A stretch of 64,000 bases of DNA from CAYUTA01 sp964447605. Lineage in GTDB: Bacteria > Bacillota > Clostridia > Christensenellales > CAG-138. The translations under genes and the position numbers were made by a program. Position 1 is the stretch's first letter; each line of letters begins with the position of its first letter. Below, one piece after another: positions 51,101 through 59,398 of the stretch. The notes under the pieces were generated by a model, which was not told where the DNA came from, made no database searches, and saw nothing but the letters and a program-made list of their open reading frames with translations. The stretch covers positions 18,474-82,473 of the forward strand of contig CAYUTA010000005.1 in assembly GCA_964447605.1 (NCBI GenBank). The letters run 5' to 3'.

Positions 51101-51963
51101 AAAAAAGCGTGTATGTCGTCGGCGGAGCCGCCGTGGATATCACCGGACGGCCGGATACCATCTGCAGACTTCGCGACAGCAATCTTGGCGTGGTACGCAT
51201 TTCGCCCGGGGGCGTGGGCAAAAACATCGCCAGACGGCTGCCCGCGCATCACATTGCCGTTGAACTGGTCACCGCAATCGGCAAGGGGTATCACGCGCAG
51301 ATGATTCGCGAGGACTGCCGGCAGCATGGCGTTGCGCTCAGCCATACGCTGACGCTTGACGAGCATACGGGCACGTTTTTATGCGTGCTTGACGAGGACG
51401 GAGATCTGCAGGTCGGCATCAGCGATATGAAGATTCTCGAACATATCACGCCGGAGTATTGCAAAACTCTGCTGCCGCAACTCAACGCAGCGGATATGGT
51501 TGTGCTGGACGGCAACCTTTTGCCTGAAACGCTGGCATATCTGGCGCAAAACGTGAACGCGCCCATATTCTACGATCCCGTAAGCTGCGCAAAGGCAACG
51601 CGCATCGGCGGGCATATCGGAAAATGCTACGCCATCAAGCCAAACCGCTATGAAGCGACGTTTCTTTCCGGCAAGTCGTGCGATACGGTGCGCGGCGTTT
51701 ACCGCGCGGCGGACTGGTTTTTGGAACGGGGCGTTGCGCGCGTGTTCATCTCGCTTGGCCCCGAGGGCGTTTTCTGGGCGGATAAAAGCGGCAACGGCGT
51801 GATTCCGTCCGAGTGCGTTCAGGTTGTCGACACAACGGGCGCGGGCGACGCCATGTCCGCCGCGATTATCAACGGCTGTCTGGCCAAACTGTCCGCCGAG
51901 GACTGCGCCAGGGCGGGCAACGCCGCAAGCGCCGCCATTTGCGGTCGAAAGGGCGCGGAATAA
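51097..51963 (+). CDS. PfkB-family carbohydrate/nucleoside kinase, PsuK-like
   Basis: The 288-aa protein has the PfkB motif 1 GGVGKNIARRL, TGTFLCVLDEDGDL and the catalytic motif DTTGAGDAMSAAI with Asp as base. The spacing GGAAVDITG and GGVGxNIA resembles pseudouridine kinase (PsuK/YeiC), but a psuG glycosidase is not adjacent, so the substrate is open. It overlaps the D-aminoacylase by 4 nt, an unusual pairing. Confidence 0.78.
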   Translation: MKKSVYVVGGAAVDITGRPDTICRLRDSNLGVVRISPGGVGKNIARRLPAHHIAVELVTAIGKGYHAQMIREDCRQHGVALSHTLTLDEHTGTFLCVLDEDGDLQVGISDMKILEHITPEYCKTLLPQLNAADMVVLDGNLLPETLAYLAQNVNAPIFYDPVSCAKATRIGGHIGKCYAIKPNRYEATFLSGKSCDTVRGVYRAADWFLERGVARVFISLGPEGVFWADKSGNGVIPSECVQVVDTTGAGDAMSAAIINGCLAKLSAEDCARAGNAASAAICGRKGAE

Positions 51964-52014
51964 TTCAAACTCCCAAAACGGGTGTGCCCGCACGGCGCGA
52001 GGGGTACGGCGGGA

Positions 52015-53268
52015 TCAGTCGAACGAGGCGACCGGCTGCGCATACGCCTCCCCCACGACGTTTACGACCGTATCCCACGCCATCTCCGCAAGGCGTCTTG
52101 TTTTTTCCGGCAGCGATTCGTCCCGCATGGCTTCGCCCGCGGAATACAGCGTGAACTGGGTTTTCCCACCCCGCTTTTCCTGATGGGCATAGCTGGGCAG
52201 ATAACGGACGCCGTCGATGCTGACCCGTCCATTTTGCCTGTCGACCGTGATGGGCAGTTCCAAGATCATGCCGGAGCGGCTCATGTTGTAAGCGCCGTCG
52301 GCCAGAAAGTTCCCAAGCGCGTAGGCGACAAAGATTTCCCGTCCATCCGGCGCGGTCAGGCGTTCAAAGGGCTGGACGGCGTGGGAATGGCAAAAAATGG
52401 CCGCGTCCACGCCGCACGCAACAAGATGCTCCGCCATTTCCCGCTGGTAGCGCGTCGGTTCATGCGTGCCCTCCTTGCCCATATGCGTGAATACAAGCAC
52501 CACGTCCGCACCCTGCCCGCGGGCCTTTTGAATATCTGCGGCCATCTTCTCCGGATCGTTAAAGTTGGGAAGCCATTTTAGTATCTCCTGATCCTGCGGC
52601 TTTTCCTTGCGCGTAGATCGGTATGAATATGCCAGAACGGCCACTTTTACCCCCTGTACATCGGCAATCAAAAGCCGCTCCGCATCCTCGGGCGAAAGAA
52701 ATGCGCCCGTATGCAAAAATCCCATGTCGCGAATCTTTTGTACGGTTGTGAGCGCGCCCTCCACGCCGCGGTCCAGCAGATGGTTGTTTGCGTTGGTCAA
52801 TACGTTGAATCCCGCATTTTTGACGGCGGAAAGATATTCGTCCGGCGCGTTGAAGCGCGGCCTGCCGGTATAGCCCTCGTTCTCTGCTCCCGCGATGGGC
52901 GTTTCCAGATTGCCGAGCATCAGGTCCGCGCCGGAAAGCTGTGCGCGGATTGGGTCATAGATGTCGTCAAACCGGTAGCTCCCATCCTCCCGCAAAGCCG
53001 AAACAAGCATCGGCTTGCTGACCATCAGGTCCCCTACGAACCGAACCGTGATGGCCTGCGGCGCATACGGCGTTGGAGCAGGCGCAGCCGATTGGGTCGG
53101 GGCCGGCGTTGCCGGTACTTCGGCCGCGGCAGCCGGTTCTGCGGCAAGCACGGGATGGGCCTGCACATCCCGCGCCACACCGCCCGCAGAGGCGCAGGCA
53201 AACAAACACTGCGCAACAAACGCAAGGCAAACGCCAATCAGCAGCTTGGATACGCAGTGGGTTTTCAT
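52015..53268 (-). CDS. CapA-family lipoprotein (PGA capsule-synthesis-like)
   Basis: The 417-aa protein has a lipoprotein-type signal (CLFACAS) and a Pro/Ala/Thr linker (residues 45-70). The CapA metallophosphatase-like domain (about 75-390) has RFVGDLMVSKPML, LGNLETPIAG, NANNHLLDRGVEGAL, FTHMGKEG and FCHSHAVQPF, which carry the metal-ligand Asp/Asn/His set. CapA proteins act with CapB/CapC in polyglutamate export; neither is present here, so this is an orphan CapA-like protein of unknown substrate. ATG 53268 fits the SD spacing better than 53277. Confidence 0.85.
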   Translation of the reverse strand: MKTHCVSKLLIGVCLAFVAQCLFACASAGGVARDVQAHPVLAAEPAAAAEVPATPAPTQSAAPAPTPYAPQAITVRFVGDLMVSKPMLVSALREDGSYRFDDIYDPIRAQLSGADLMLGNLETPIAGAENEGYTGRPRFNAPDEYLSAVKNAGFNVLTNANNHLLDRGVEGALTTVQKIRDMGFLHTGAFLSPEDAERLLIADVQGVKVAVLAYSYRSTRKEKPQDQEILKWLPNFNDPEKMAADIQKARGQGADVVLVFTHMGKEGTHEPTRYQREMAEHLVACGVDAAIFCHSHAVQPFERLTAPDGREIFVAYALGNFLADGAYNMSRSGMILELPITVDRQNGRVSIDGVRYLPSYAHQEKRGGKTQFTLYSAGEAMRDESLPEKTRRLAEMAWDTVVNVVGEAYAQPVASFD

Positions 53269-53315
53269 TTGAATCATCCTTTCAGCCCTTCAGGCAGGCC
53301 CTTTCGGCCGCGCGG

Positions 53316-55685
53316 TTAAAAGAGCTTGGGCGTGCTGATGGGCGGCAGTTCCTCAATATGCCAGATCTCCTTTGCATACTGCCTGATCGTACGGTCGGAG
53401 GAAAACTCCGCCGCGCCGGCAATGTTCATCAGGCACTGGCGGCCAAACGCGATGCGGTCGCGATATGCCTGATTGACCTGCATCTTGCGCTCGCAATAGC
53501 CAAGCAGCTCCAGCAGCACAAAGTAGTAATCCGGCTTCTGCCAGTTCGAACCGAACAGCAGCGAACGGTGCAGATCGGCAAACGCGCCGCTGTTATCATC
53601 GGAGAACGTGCCGTCAATCAGCGTATCGACCACCCGGCGCACACGCGGCTCGTAATCATAGATGGTCTTTGGCGCGTAGGAAGCGCGCATGGCGTTGAGC
53701 TCATTCACACGGTAGCCAAAGATATACTCGTTTTCCTCCCCCGCCTGCTCGACGATTTCAACGTTGGCTCCGTCAAACGTGCCGAGCGTAACGGCGCCGT
53801 TGAGCATCAGCTTCATGTTGCCCGTACCGGACGCCTCCGTACCGGCCGGCGATATCTGCTCGGAGACATCCGCGGCGGGGATGATATGCTCGGCATAGGA
53901 GCAATTGTAGTTCTGGACAAATACCACGCGCATCTTGTCGTCCATATCCGGATCGCTGTTGATCAGGCGCGCAATTTCGTTGATATATTTGATAATCGCC
54001 TTGGCGCGGAGATAGCCGGGCGCGGCCTTTGCGCCAAATATGTAAGCGGTCGGCGTAAAATCAACAATGCGCCCCTCCTTGATGCCAAAATACGCGTCGA
54101 GTATTGCAAACGCGTTGAGAAGCTGGCGCTTATATTCGTGCATGCGTTTCACCTGCACGTCGAACATGAAATCCGGCGGCAGCAAAACGCCCTCATGCTT
54201 CTCAATGTAACGCGAAAGCTGCTCTTTTTTTGTACGCTTGATCTCATTGAACTCCAGAACATCCTCGTCGGACAGATGCTGCTTGAGCTGGCCAATGCAA
54301 TCGAGGTTTTTGAGGTAGTCGCCATCAATGCGCCGGTCCAGAAAATTGCACAGTTCCCGATTGCACAGGCCGAGCCAGCGGCGCTGCGTAATGCCGTTGG
54401 TCTTGTTCTGGAACCGCTCGGGATAGATGGCAAACCATTCCTTGAGCACGTCGTCTTTCAGAATCTGCGTGTGAATGGCCGCAACGCCGTTGACATAGCG
54501 CGAGCCATATACGGCCAGATTGGCCATATGGATGACTTTGCCCTGAATAATGGCCATTTTGCTGCAGTCCAGCCCGCGCGCCATCAACTCGCCGCAAAGG
54601 CGCGCGTTGATTTTATAGATGATGTCGAATATCCCGGGAATCACCTGCTTAAACAGATCGACGTCCCATTTTTCAAGCGCCTCGGACATCACGGTATGGT
54701 TGGTATACGAGAACGTCTGGGCGGCAATGTCAAACGCATGGTCAAAGTCAATGCCCTCGCGCATCAAAAGCCGAACCAGCTCCGGAATGCTCACGGTCGG
54801 ATGCGTATCGTTGAGCTGGATGGCTACATGCTCGGCAAAGGAGGTCATCGGCCTGTTCTCGCGCCTGAAGCGGAACAGGATATCCTGCAGCGACGCGCTG
54901 GAGAGAAAGTACTGCTGTTTGAGCCGCAGCTTTTTTCCGGCCTCCGTCGTGTCGTTTGGATAAAGCACGCGCGTGATATCCTCCACAGCGTTCTTTTCCA
55001 GCACGGCGAGCGCGTATTCCTGGTCGTTAAACAGCTTGAAGTCAAAATCCTGCACCGCCTCGCTCTGCCAAAGGCGCAGCGTGCCGATATTATCCGTTTT
55101 GTAGCCAATGACCGGCATGTCGTAAGGAACGGCGCGCACGGTCATGTCCGCAAACGTAACGAGGACCTCGTGCGTATCGCGGCGGCGGCTCCACGGGTCT
55201 CCCTGCCGCTGCCAGTCGTCCGCCGCCTCATTTTGGAACCCGTCGCGGAAAGTCTGCTTAAACAACCCGTATTTATAGCGGATGCCATATCCGTCCAGCG
55301 GGAGATTGTGCGTTGCCGCCGAGTCCAGAAAACAGGCGGCAAGACGGCCAAGCCCGCCGTTGCCAAGCGCTGCGTCCTCAATATCTTCAAACATATTAAA
55401 GTCGAGTCCACGCTCTTCAAACGCCTTGCGCACCTCCCCGAGGATGCCCAGCACAAAAAGATTATTATACACCATGCGGCCGACTAAGTATTCGGCGCTG
55501 AAATAATACGCTTCGCGCACACGTTCGTGCATATGGCGGCTCTCATACCAGGTATCCGCAATCGCGGCCATAATGACGCCCGAAAGCGCGTCGTGCATCT
55601 GCGCCGTTGTCGCCTCCAAAAGCGAGACCTGATGATCCTGCTTGAGCGAAAGCTCAATGGAATCCATAATATTTTCAATATTCAC
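53316..55685 (-). CDS. glgP: glycogen/alpha-glucan phosphorylase
   Basis: GlgP releases glucose 1-phosphate from glycogen or maltodextrin. The 789-aa protein has the GT35 fold with AAQTFSYTNHTVMSEALEKW, FVQNYNCSYAEHIIPAADV and the PLP lysine motif EASGTGNMKLMLNGAVTLGT. The start is GTG at 55685 with a weak AAGGAG site. It has its own promoter (55722-55750). No other glycogen gene is adjacent. A long open frame on the opposite strand is only a shadow. Confidence 0.95.
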   Translation of the reverse strand: MNIENIMDSIELSLKQDHQVSLLEATTAQMHDALSGVIMAAIADTWYESRHMHERVREAYYFSAEYLVGRMVYNNLFVLGILGEVRKAFEERGLDFNMFEDIEDAALGNGGLGRLAACFLDSAATHNLPLDGYGIRYKYGLFKQTFRDGFQNEAADDWQRQGDPWSRRRDTHEVLVTFADMTVRAVPYDMPVIGYKTDNIGTLRLWQSEAVQDFDFKLFNDQEYALAVLEKNAVEDITRVLYPNDTTEAGKKLRLKQQYFLSSASLQDILFRFRRENRPMTSFAEHVAIQLNDTHPTVSIPELVRLLMREGIDFDHAFDIAAQTFSYTNHTVMSEALEKWDVDLFKQVIPGIFDIIYKINARLCGELMARGLDCSKMAIIQGKVIHMANLAVYGSRYVNGVAAIHTQILKDDVLKEWFAIYPERFQNKTNGITQRRWLGLCNRELCNFLDRRIDGDYLKNLDCIGQLKQHLSDEDVLEFNEIKRTKKEQLSRYIEKHEGVLLPPDFMFDVQVKRMHEYKRQLLNAFAILDAYFGIKEGRIVDFTPTAYIFGAKAAPGYLRAKAIIKYINEIARLINSDPDMDDKMRVVFVQNYNCSYAEHIIPAADVSEQISPAGTEASGTGNMKLMLNGAVTLGTFDGANVEIVEQAGEENEYIFGYRVNELNAMRASYAPKTIYDYEPRVRRVVDTLIDGTFSDDNSGAFADLHRSLLFGSNWQKPDYYFVLLELLGYCERKMQVNQAYRDRIAFGRQCLMNIAGAAEFSSDRTIRQYAKEIWHIEELPPISTPKLF

Positions 55686-55721
55686 GTACTCTAGCGTCTC
55701 CTTCTTTGCACATCGCGGAAA

Positions 55722-55750
55722 ATTATATCATAAAAGCCCGCATACGACAA
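55722..55750 (-). promoter_or_regulatory. sigma-A-type promoter of glgP
   Basis: On the minus strand TTGTCG (55745-55750), 17 nt, TATAAT (55722-55727), about 37 nt before the GTG start. Confidence 0.6.
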
Positions 55751-55899
55751 TCTATATTTCGCAAACGCCGGAAACGTTACCATCAAATTGTCATGTGAAA
55801 GACCCGCGCGGAATCCGCCGCCGTGAAACGGCTTGCAGCGGACAAACGGATGCGGCGTAGTCCCATCAAAAAGCATCGTTTTTCGATGGCTACCGCTTC

Positions 55900-55920
55900 G
55901 GGACTGCGGTCGTATGCAAA
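55900..55920 (-). repeat. intergenic motif GGG-N11-ATGCAAA
   Basis: GGG at 55900-55902 and ATGCAAA at 55914-55920 (plus strand), about 200 nt past the stop of the NlpC/P60 gene. It is flanked on the right by CTCGCGC, and the 62349 copy has CCCGCGC there. Confidence 0.35.
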
Positions 55921-55924
55921 ACTC

Positions 55925-55950
55925 GCGCTTGCCATGTTTAAGGCAAGCGC
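55925..55950 (-). terminator. 9-bp hairpin downstream of the NlpC/P60 gene
   Basis: GCGCTTGCC (55925-55933) pairs with GGCAAGCGC (55942-55950) around an 8-nt loop. On the minus strand it is followed by GAGTTTT, a possible terminator. Confidence 0.45.
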
Positions 55951-56117
55951 CGGTCGTCAGAAAGATTTTTGGAAGCAAAGGCTATGCGGTATGGTCAAAC
56001 GCGATGCGATGCGGCGGCCCGTTCATATGCTTTTGTATCTCACGTCCGCCGACCTCAAAACGCCGGACGGAATGCGGGATGCCCGCCGGAACCGAAGGTT
56101 TTTTGCCGACCGCCCAA

Positions 56118-57344
56118 TCAGGAAATCGGTCTGCGCCCGCAGACGAAGTTTCGCCTGCTCCACGAACCGGTGCAGCTGCGCTTCATAACTTTGCCGTTGG
56201 CGCTCGACGCATCGATCATGGTGCCGCTGCCAATGTAAATGCCGACGTGGCCGACAGAACTGGAGCCATCCGACTTAAAAAAGATCAGGTCGCCGCGTTT
56301 CAGCGCGCTCATGCTCGAAACCTTGTCCCAGCTTGAGGTTCTGGAAAAGCCCGCGGCGTTGAGCCTGCGCGTATAGACGTTGACCTGGCGCAGGCAGTAA
56401 TAGACCAGGCCGGAACAGTCGAAAGAGCCTGGGCCGCTCTTGCCGAGAACATACGGCTTGCCGACCTGTTTGGCCGCAATGGAGATCATCTGGTCAATCC
56501 GGCCGGACGGCGTCTTTGCCCTGGCCGCTTTCTCCGCCGCTTTTTTAGCCTTGATGACCTCCTGCTCCATCGTATAGGAAACACGTGCGTCGGAAGAGTT
56601 GACGGCTTCCAGCGTTTTTTCACCCGCCTTGCCGTCCTTGGTCAGATAGTTGCGATTCTGAAACTTTGTAACGGCCGTGACCGTGTCGGTCCCATAATAC
56701 CCGGTTACCTGGGCGTTTGACAGATAGCCGAGCTCAACCAGTTGCTCCTGAAACGAACGGATATCGTCGCCCTCGTCTCCTTCACGCATCACATAGGGCA
56801 TGGCCTCCCCGGAAAAGAGCAGCGACTGGGTCATCTCGCCGGCGATGCCGTCCGTCTGCAGTTCGTGCTGACGCTGGAAAAGCCTGACCGCCTCCTGCGT
56901 CGCATTTCCAAAGTATTCCGTCGGTTCGTCGATGGCCAGATACCCCAGTTCCATCAGCCGCGTCTGCAGTTCCACAACGGTATCGCCCTTTTCCCCTTTC
57001 TCAATCCATGATTCGGACGGGTCCGGCGTGGGGCTTGCCGTGGGACCCGGCGTAGGCGCAATGCTCGGCGCAGGCGTAAGCATGGCGGCAAGCTGGGCGG
57101 CCATCGCCTCTGCCTGCCGTTCTTTCGTCTTGGGTATAGTAAAAATTAAAATCAGTCCGACAATGACGAACACGGCAACTCCGCCGATAAAAAGGCACAT
57201 TGCCTTGCCCAGCCGCCGGCCGGTGCGAAATACCGTGCGCAAAAACCGCCTCAGGGCAACGATAAGATTGTGCTTGAGACGTTTGAAAAACCGCCTGATC
57301 CGATGTCGAAGCGCCTGTATGATTTCATAAACGTTCACAGTCAT
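56118..57344 (-). CDS. NlpC/P60 peptidoglycan hydrolase with two PG-binding domains
   Basis: The 408-aa protein has a membrane anchor (about 50-75) and a Pro/Thr-rich segment (TPAPSIAPTPGPTASPTPDP). Two PG_binding_1 domains (about 120-175 and 190-250; LQTRLMELGYLAI and FQEQLVELGYLSN) precede an NlpC/P60 domain (about 290-408) with the catalytic Cys in GSFDCSGLVYYC and His in SVGHVGIYIG. It cuts peptidoglycan stem peptides outside the cell. The order anchor, PG-binding, hydrolase suggests a wall-tethered remodelling enzyme. The two upstream genes are unrelated. Confidence 0.9.
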   Translation of the reverse strand: MTVNVYEIIQALRHRIRRFFKRLKHNLIVALRRFLRTVFRTGRRLGKAMCLFIGGVAVFVIVGLILIFTIPKTKERQAEAMAAQLAAMLTPAPSIAPTPGPTASPTPDPSESWIEKGEKGDTVVELQTRLMELGYLAIDEPTEYFGNATQEAVRLFQRQHELQTDGIAGEMTQSLLFSGEAMPYVMREGDEGDDIRSFQEQLVELGYLSNAQVTGYYGTDTVTAVTKFQNRNYLTKDGKAGEKTLEAVNSSDARVSYTMEQEVIKAKKAAEKAARAKTPSGRIDQMISIAAKQVGKPYVLGKSGPGSFDCSGLVYYCLRQVNVYTRRLNAAGFSRTSSWDKVSSMSALKRGDLIFFKSDGSSSVGHVGIYIGSGTMIDASSANGKVMKRSCTGSWSRRNFVCGRRPIS

Positions 57345-57362
57345 CTACACTCCCGAGTATAG

Positions 57363-57391
57363 ATTTTATAAAAAACAGGGTCATAATGCAA
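57363..57391 (-). promoter_or_regulatory. candidate promoter of the NlpC/P60 gene
   Basis: On the minus strand TTGCAT (57386-57391), 17 nt, TAAAAT (57363-57368). A TATACT-like element lies just downstream as an alternative. Confidence 0.45.
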
Positions 57392-57452
57392 GCCTTATTC
57401 GAGTAGTGTCATACAAAATTAATGATTGTCACATTTGGGCGGCTTCCCCAAA

Positions 57453-57473
57453 GGGGAAACGTGCGGATGCAAA
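57453..57473 (-). repeat. intergenic motif GGGG-N10-ATGCAAA
   Basis: GGGG at 57453-57456 and ATGCAAA at 57467-57473, about 75 nt past the cysK stop. Its GGGG is the 3' arm of a CCCC-AAA-GGGG mini-hairpin (57446-57456). Confidence 0.35.
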
Positions 57474-57547
57474 GCAGGCCGGGGATTCGCCGGGGCGGTC
57501 ATCTGTCCGCCGCGCCCGGCGCCTTGCCACATAGCGCGCGATTTGTT

Positions 57548-58477
57548 TCATTCCCCGTTGAAAAGCTCAGTGGAAAGATAGCGCTCACCCGTGTCCGGAA
57601 GCAGTACGACGATTGTCTTTTGTTCCATCTGTGGTCTTAGGGCCAGCCGGACGGCGGCGCAGGCGGCTGCGCCGGAAGAGATGCCGCACAGAATTCCCTC
57701 GCTGGTCATGAGCTGTCTGGCCGTTGCGACCGCCTCCCGTGTGGAAACGGTCAGCACCTCGCTCACCACGTCCGCATCGTAGGTATCCGGCACAAAGTTC
57801 GCGCCGATGCCCTGGATGCCGTGCGGCCCGGCCCCTCCGCCGGACAGCAGCGGGGATTCTGCGGGTTCGACCGCATAGATCCCAACCGACGGGTTTTGCA
57901 ATTTTAAATACCGTCCGGCGCCGCTGAGCGTTCCGCCGGTTCCAACCGCCGCAACAAACGCATCGACGCAGCCATCGGTATCCTTCCAGATTTCAGGGCC
58001 GGTGGTTTCAAAATGCGCCCCAGGATTGGCCGGATTTTCAAATTGAACGATGCGGATGCTGTTAGACGTGCTTTTTTGCAGCGCCTCGGCCGCGTCATTC
58101 GCGCCCGCCATACCGCGCGCGCCCTCCGTCAGGACAAGCTCCGCGCCAAAGGCCCGCAAGATCTTCCGCCGCTCCACGCTCATGGTCTCCGGCATCGTCA
58201 AAACCAGCCTGTAACCCAGCACGCTTGCCGCAAGCCCGAGACCTATGCCGGTGTTCCCGCTGGTGGCCTCGATGATCGTTCCGCCGGGCTTGAGCCGGCC
58301 GCTCTGCTCCGCGTCCCGAATCATCGCCAGCGCGATGCGGTCCTTTGCGCTGCCGCCCGGGTTGCGCCCCTCGGCTTTGAAAAGCAGAGACGATTGCAGG
58401 CCGTTCTGCGCTGCAAACCGATCTGCACGGATGAGCGGCGTATTTCCGATGGTATTGAGCACGGAATCGTAGATCAT
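57548..58477 (-). CDS. cysK: cysteine synthase (O-acetylserine sulfhydrylase)
   Basis: The PLP enzyme makes cysteine from O-acetylserine and sulfide. The 309-aa protein has NTPLIRADR, the PLP lysine in NPGGSAKDRIALAMI, the substrate loop IIEATSGNTGIGLGL, the phosphate-binding VGTGGTLSGAGRYL and SGAAACAAV. ATG 58477 overlaps the ECF gene's stop by 4 nt, so the two are coupled. It closes a run that includes GGGtGRT and an IscU-like protein upstream, which could link sulfide or cysteine to Fe-S assembly. Confidence 0.94.
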   Translation of the reverse strand: MIYDSVLNTIGNTPLIRADRFAAQNGLQSSLLFKAEGRNPGGSAKDRIALAMIRDAEQSGRLKPGGTIIEATSGNTGIGLGLAASVLGYRLVLTMPETMSVERRKILRAFGAELVLTEGARGMAGANDAAEALQKSTSNSIRIVQFENPANPGAHFETTGPEIWKDTDGCVDAFVAAVGTGGTLSGAGRYLKLQNPSVGIYAVEPAESPLLSGGGAGPHGIQGIGANFVPDTYDADVVSEVLTVSTREAVATARQLMTSEGILCGISSGAAACAAVRLALRPQMEQKTIVVLLPDTGERYLSTELFNGE

Positions 58478-59307
58478 ATCCGCATCGCCTCCATAGCGGC
58501 TTTTGCAATATCCGGCGCATTCGCCTTTTGCAGCCTGCCGCATTCGGATATGCATACATAAGCAACGCCTTCCGGGATGATACCGGCACGCTGCGCGGGC
58601 AAAAGCGCTTCCAGCGGCGTTGCCCGCGGCAGCTTGACAATGCGCGCGGTAAAGCCGCGCACGGAAAGATGGTCCCCTGCTTTAAGAAGCGTCTCCAGCT
58701 CCTCTTCGCAGCCAATCAGCACCACGTCCGGCCCGCCTTTTGGCTCGCGCACAATCTGGGGCTCCTCCAGCGCGCCTGCGTCCGGCGCGGCGGAATACAG
58801 CTCCCCCGCCTGCGCGGAGAATGCCGGACCCTTCTTCCCCAGCACCGCGTTCACGGCATGCGCGGCCCCGGCCCCAACCAGGCACTGCACAAGATTGAGC
58901 GGCATATTCGGCAATGCGACGGCTGCACCGTAAAGGATAGCTTCAAACAGAAAATAACCCGCCGGAACCACAAGCGCCGCCGGATACAGGACCCACAGCC
59001 GCGCCGCACGGCCCTTCCTTTGCATCAGACACGCGGCAAGAAACGCCATGCCGCCCTTGATTACAAAGGTCGCCGGGGCATATACGCCCCAGCCAAGCAA
59101 CAGGTCCGACGCTGCGGACGCCACGCCGCCGCATAACGCGCCCCAGGGACCTCCAAGCACAAAGGCCGCGGTCAGCACGCCCGCGTCGCCCAGGTTGATA
59201 TATCCGTGTCCACCGGGCAGCGGGAGCGACACCAGCGCCGTTAACACAATAATAATTGCCGCGAGGACCCCCGCCAGCACCAGCCGCCTGATTTGATCGT
59301 TACGCAT
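58474..59307 (-). CDS. ECF transporter S-component fused to a transketolase-C-like domain
   Basis: The 277-aa protein has an N-terminal six-helix ECF S-component (residues 1-160) with the AxxxA motif in helix 1 (LAGVLAAII). It also has the characteristic GYINLGDAGVLTAAFVLGGP and GGVASAASDLLLGWG of the HmpT/ThiT-like or riboflavin-type class. A linker (160-185) is followed by a soluble domain of about 90 residues (GPDVVLIGCEEELETLLKAG, LSVRGFTARIVKLP, IIPEGVAYVCISECG). This domain resembles the C-terminal domain of transketolases. S-components capture vitamins or their precursors for the EcfAA'T module, whose genes are absent here. The substrate is unknown; thiamine-related compounds are a guess from the fused domain. 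ATG 59307 is chosen for its AGGGA site. Confidence 0.7.
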   Translation of the reverse strand: MRNDQIRRLVLAGVLAAIIIVLTALVSLPLPGGHGYINLGDAGVLTAAFVLGGPWGALCGGVASAASDLLLGWGVYAPATFVIKGGMAFLAACLMQRKGRAARLWVLYPAALVVPAGYFLFEAILYGAAVALPNMPLNLVQCLVGAGAAHAVNAVLGKKGPAFSAQAGELYSAAPDAGALEEPQIVREPKGGPDVVLIGCEEELETLLKAGDHLSVRGFTARIVKLPRATPLEALLPAQRAGIIPEGVAYVCISECGRLQKANAPDIAKAAMEAMRI

Positions 59308-59339
59308 AATCGTATCCCTCATTAAACGATATATAAACA

Positions 59340-59369
59340 GCTCATCCCGGTCGGATCACAAGGATGAGC
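59340..59369 (-). terminator. terminator after the GGGtGRT gene
   Basis: GCTCATCC (59340-59347) pairs with GGATGAGC (59362-59369) around a 14-nt loop. On the minus strand it is followed by TGTTTAT. It separates the IscU-like/GGGtGRT pair from the ECF-cysK pair. Confidence 0.6.
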
Positions 59370-59398
59370 CGTTTCTGATCCGTTGTTCTGCAGACCTG

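Larger units (their letters stand above)
55686..56117. other. 432-nt intergenic region between glgP and the NlpC/P60 gene
   Basis: Contains the glgP promoter (55722-55750), a small AGCATCG/CGATGGC hairpin near 55873-55888, the motif copy at 55900-55920 and a 9-bp hairpin (55925-55950). No open frame here has homology or a good SD. It looks like a long 3' region of the NlpC/P60 gene plus the glgP promoter. Confidence 0.5.

Noticed and set aside
53073..55487. 804-codon open frame on the plus strand opposite glgP
   Set aside because: glgP is unmistakable on the minus strand; the plus frame is low-similarity shadow coding without an SD. The same holds for the long frames opposite ntpI (34995-36734) and the amidohydrolase (61944-63683).
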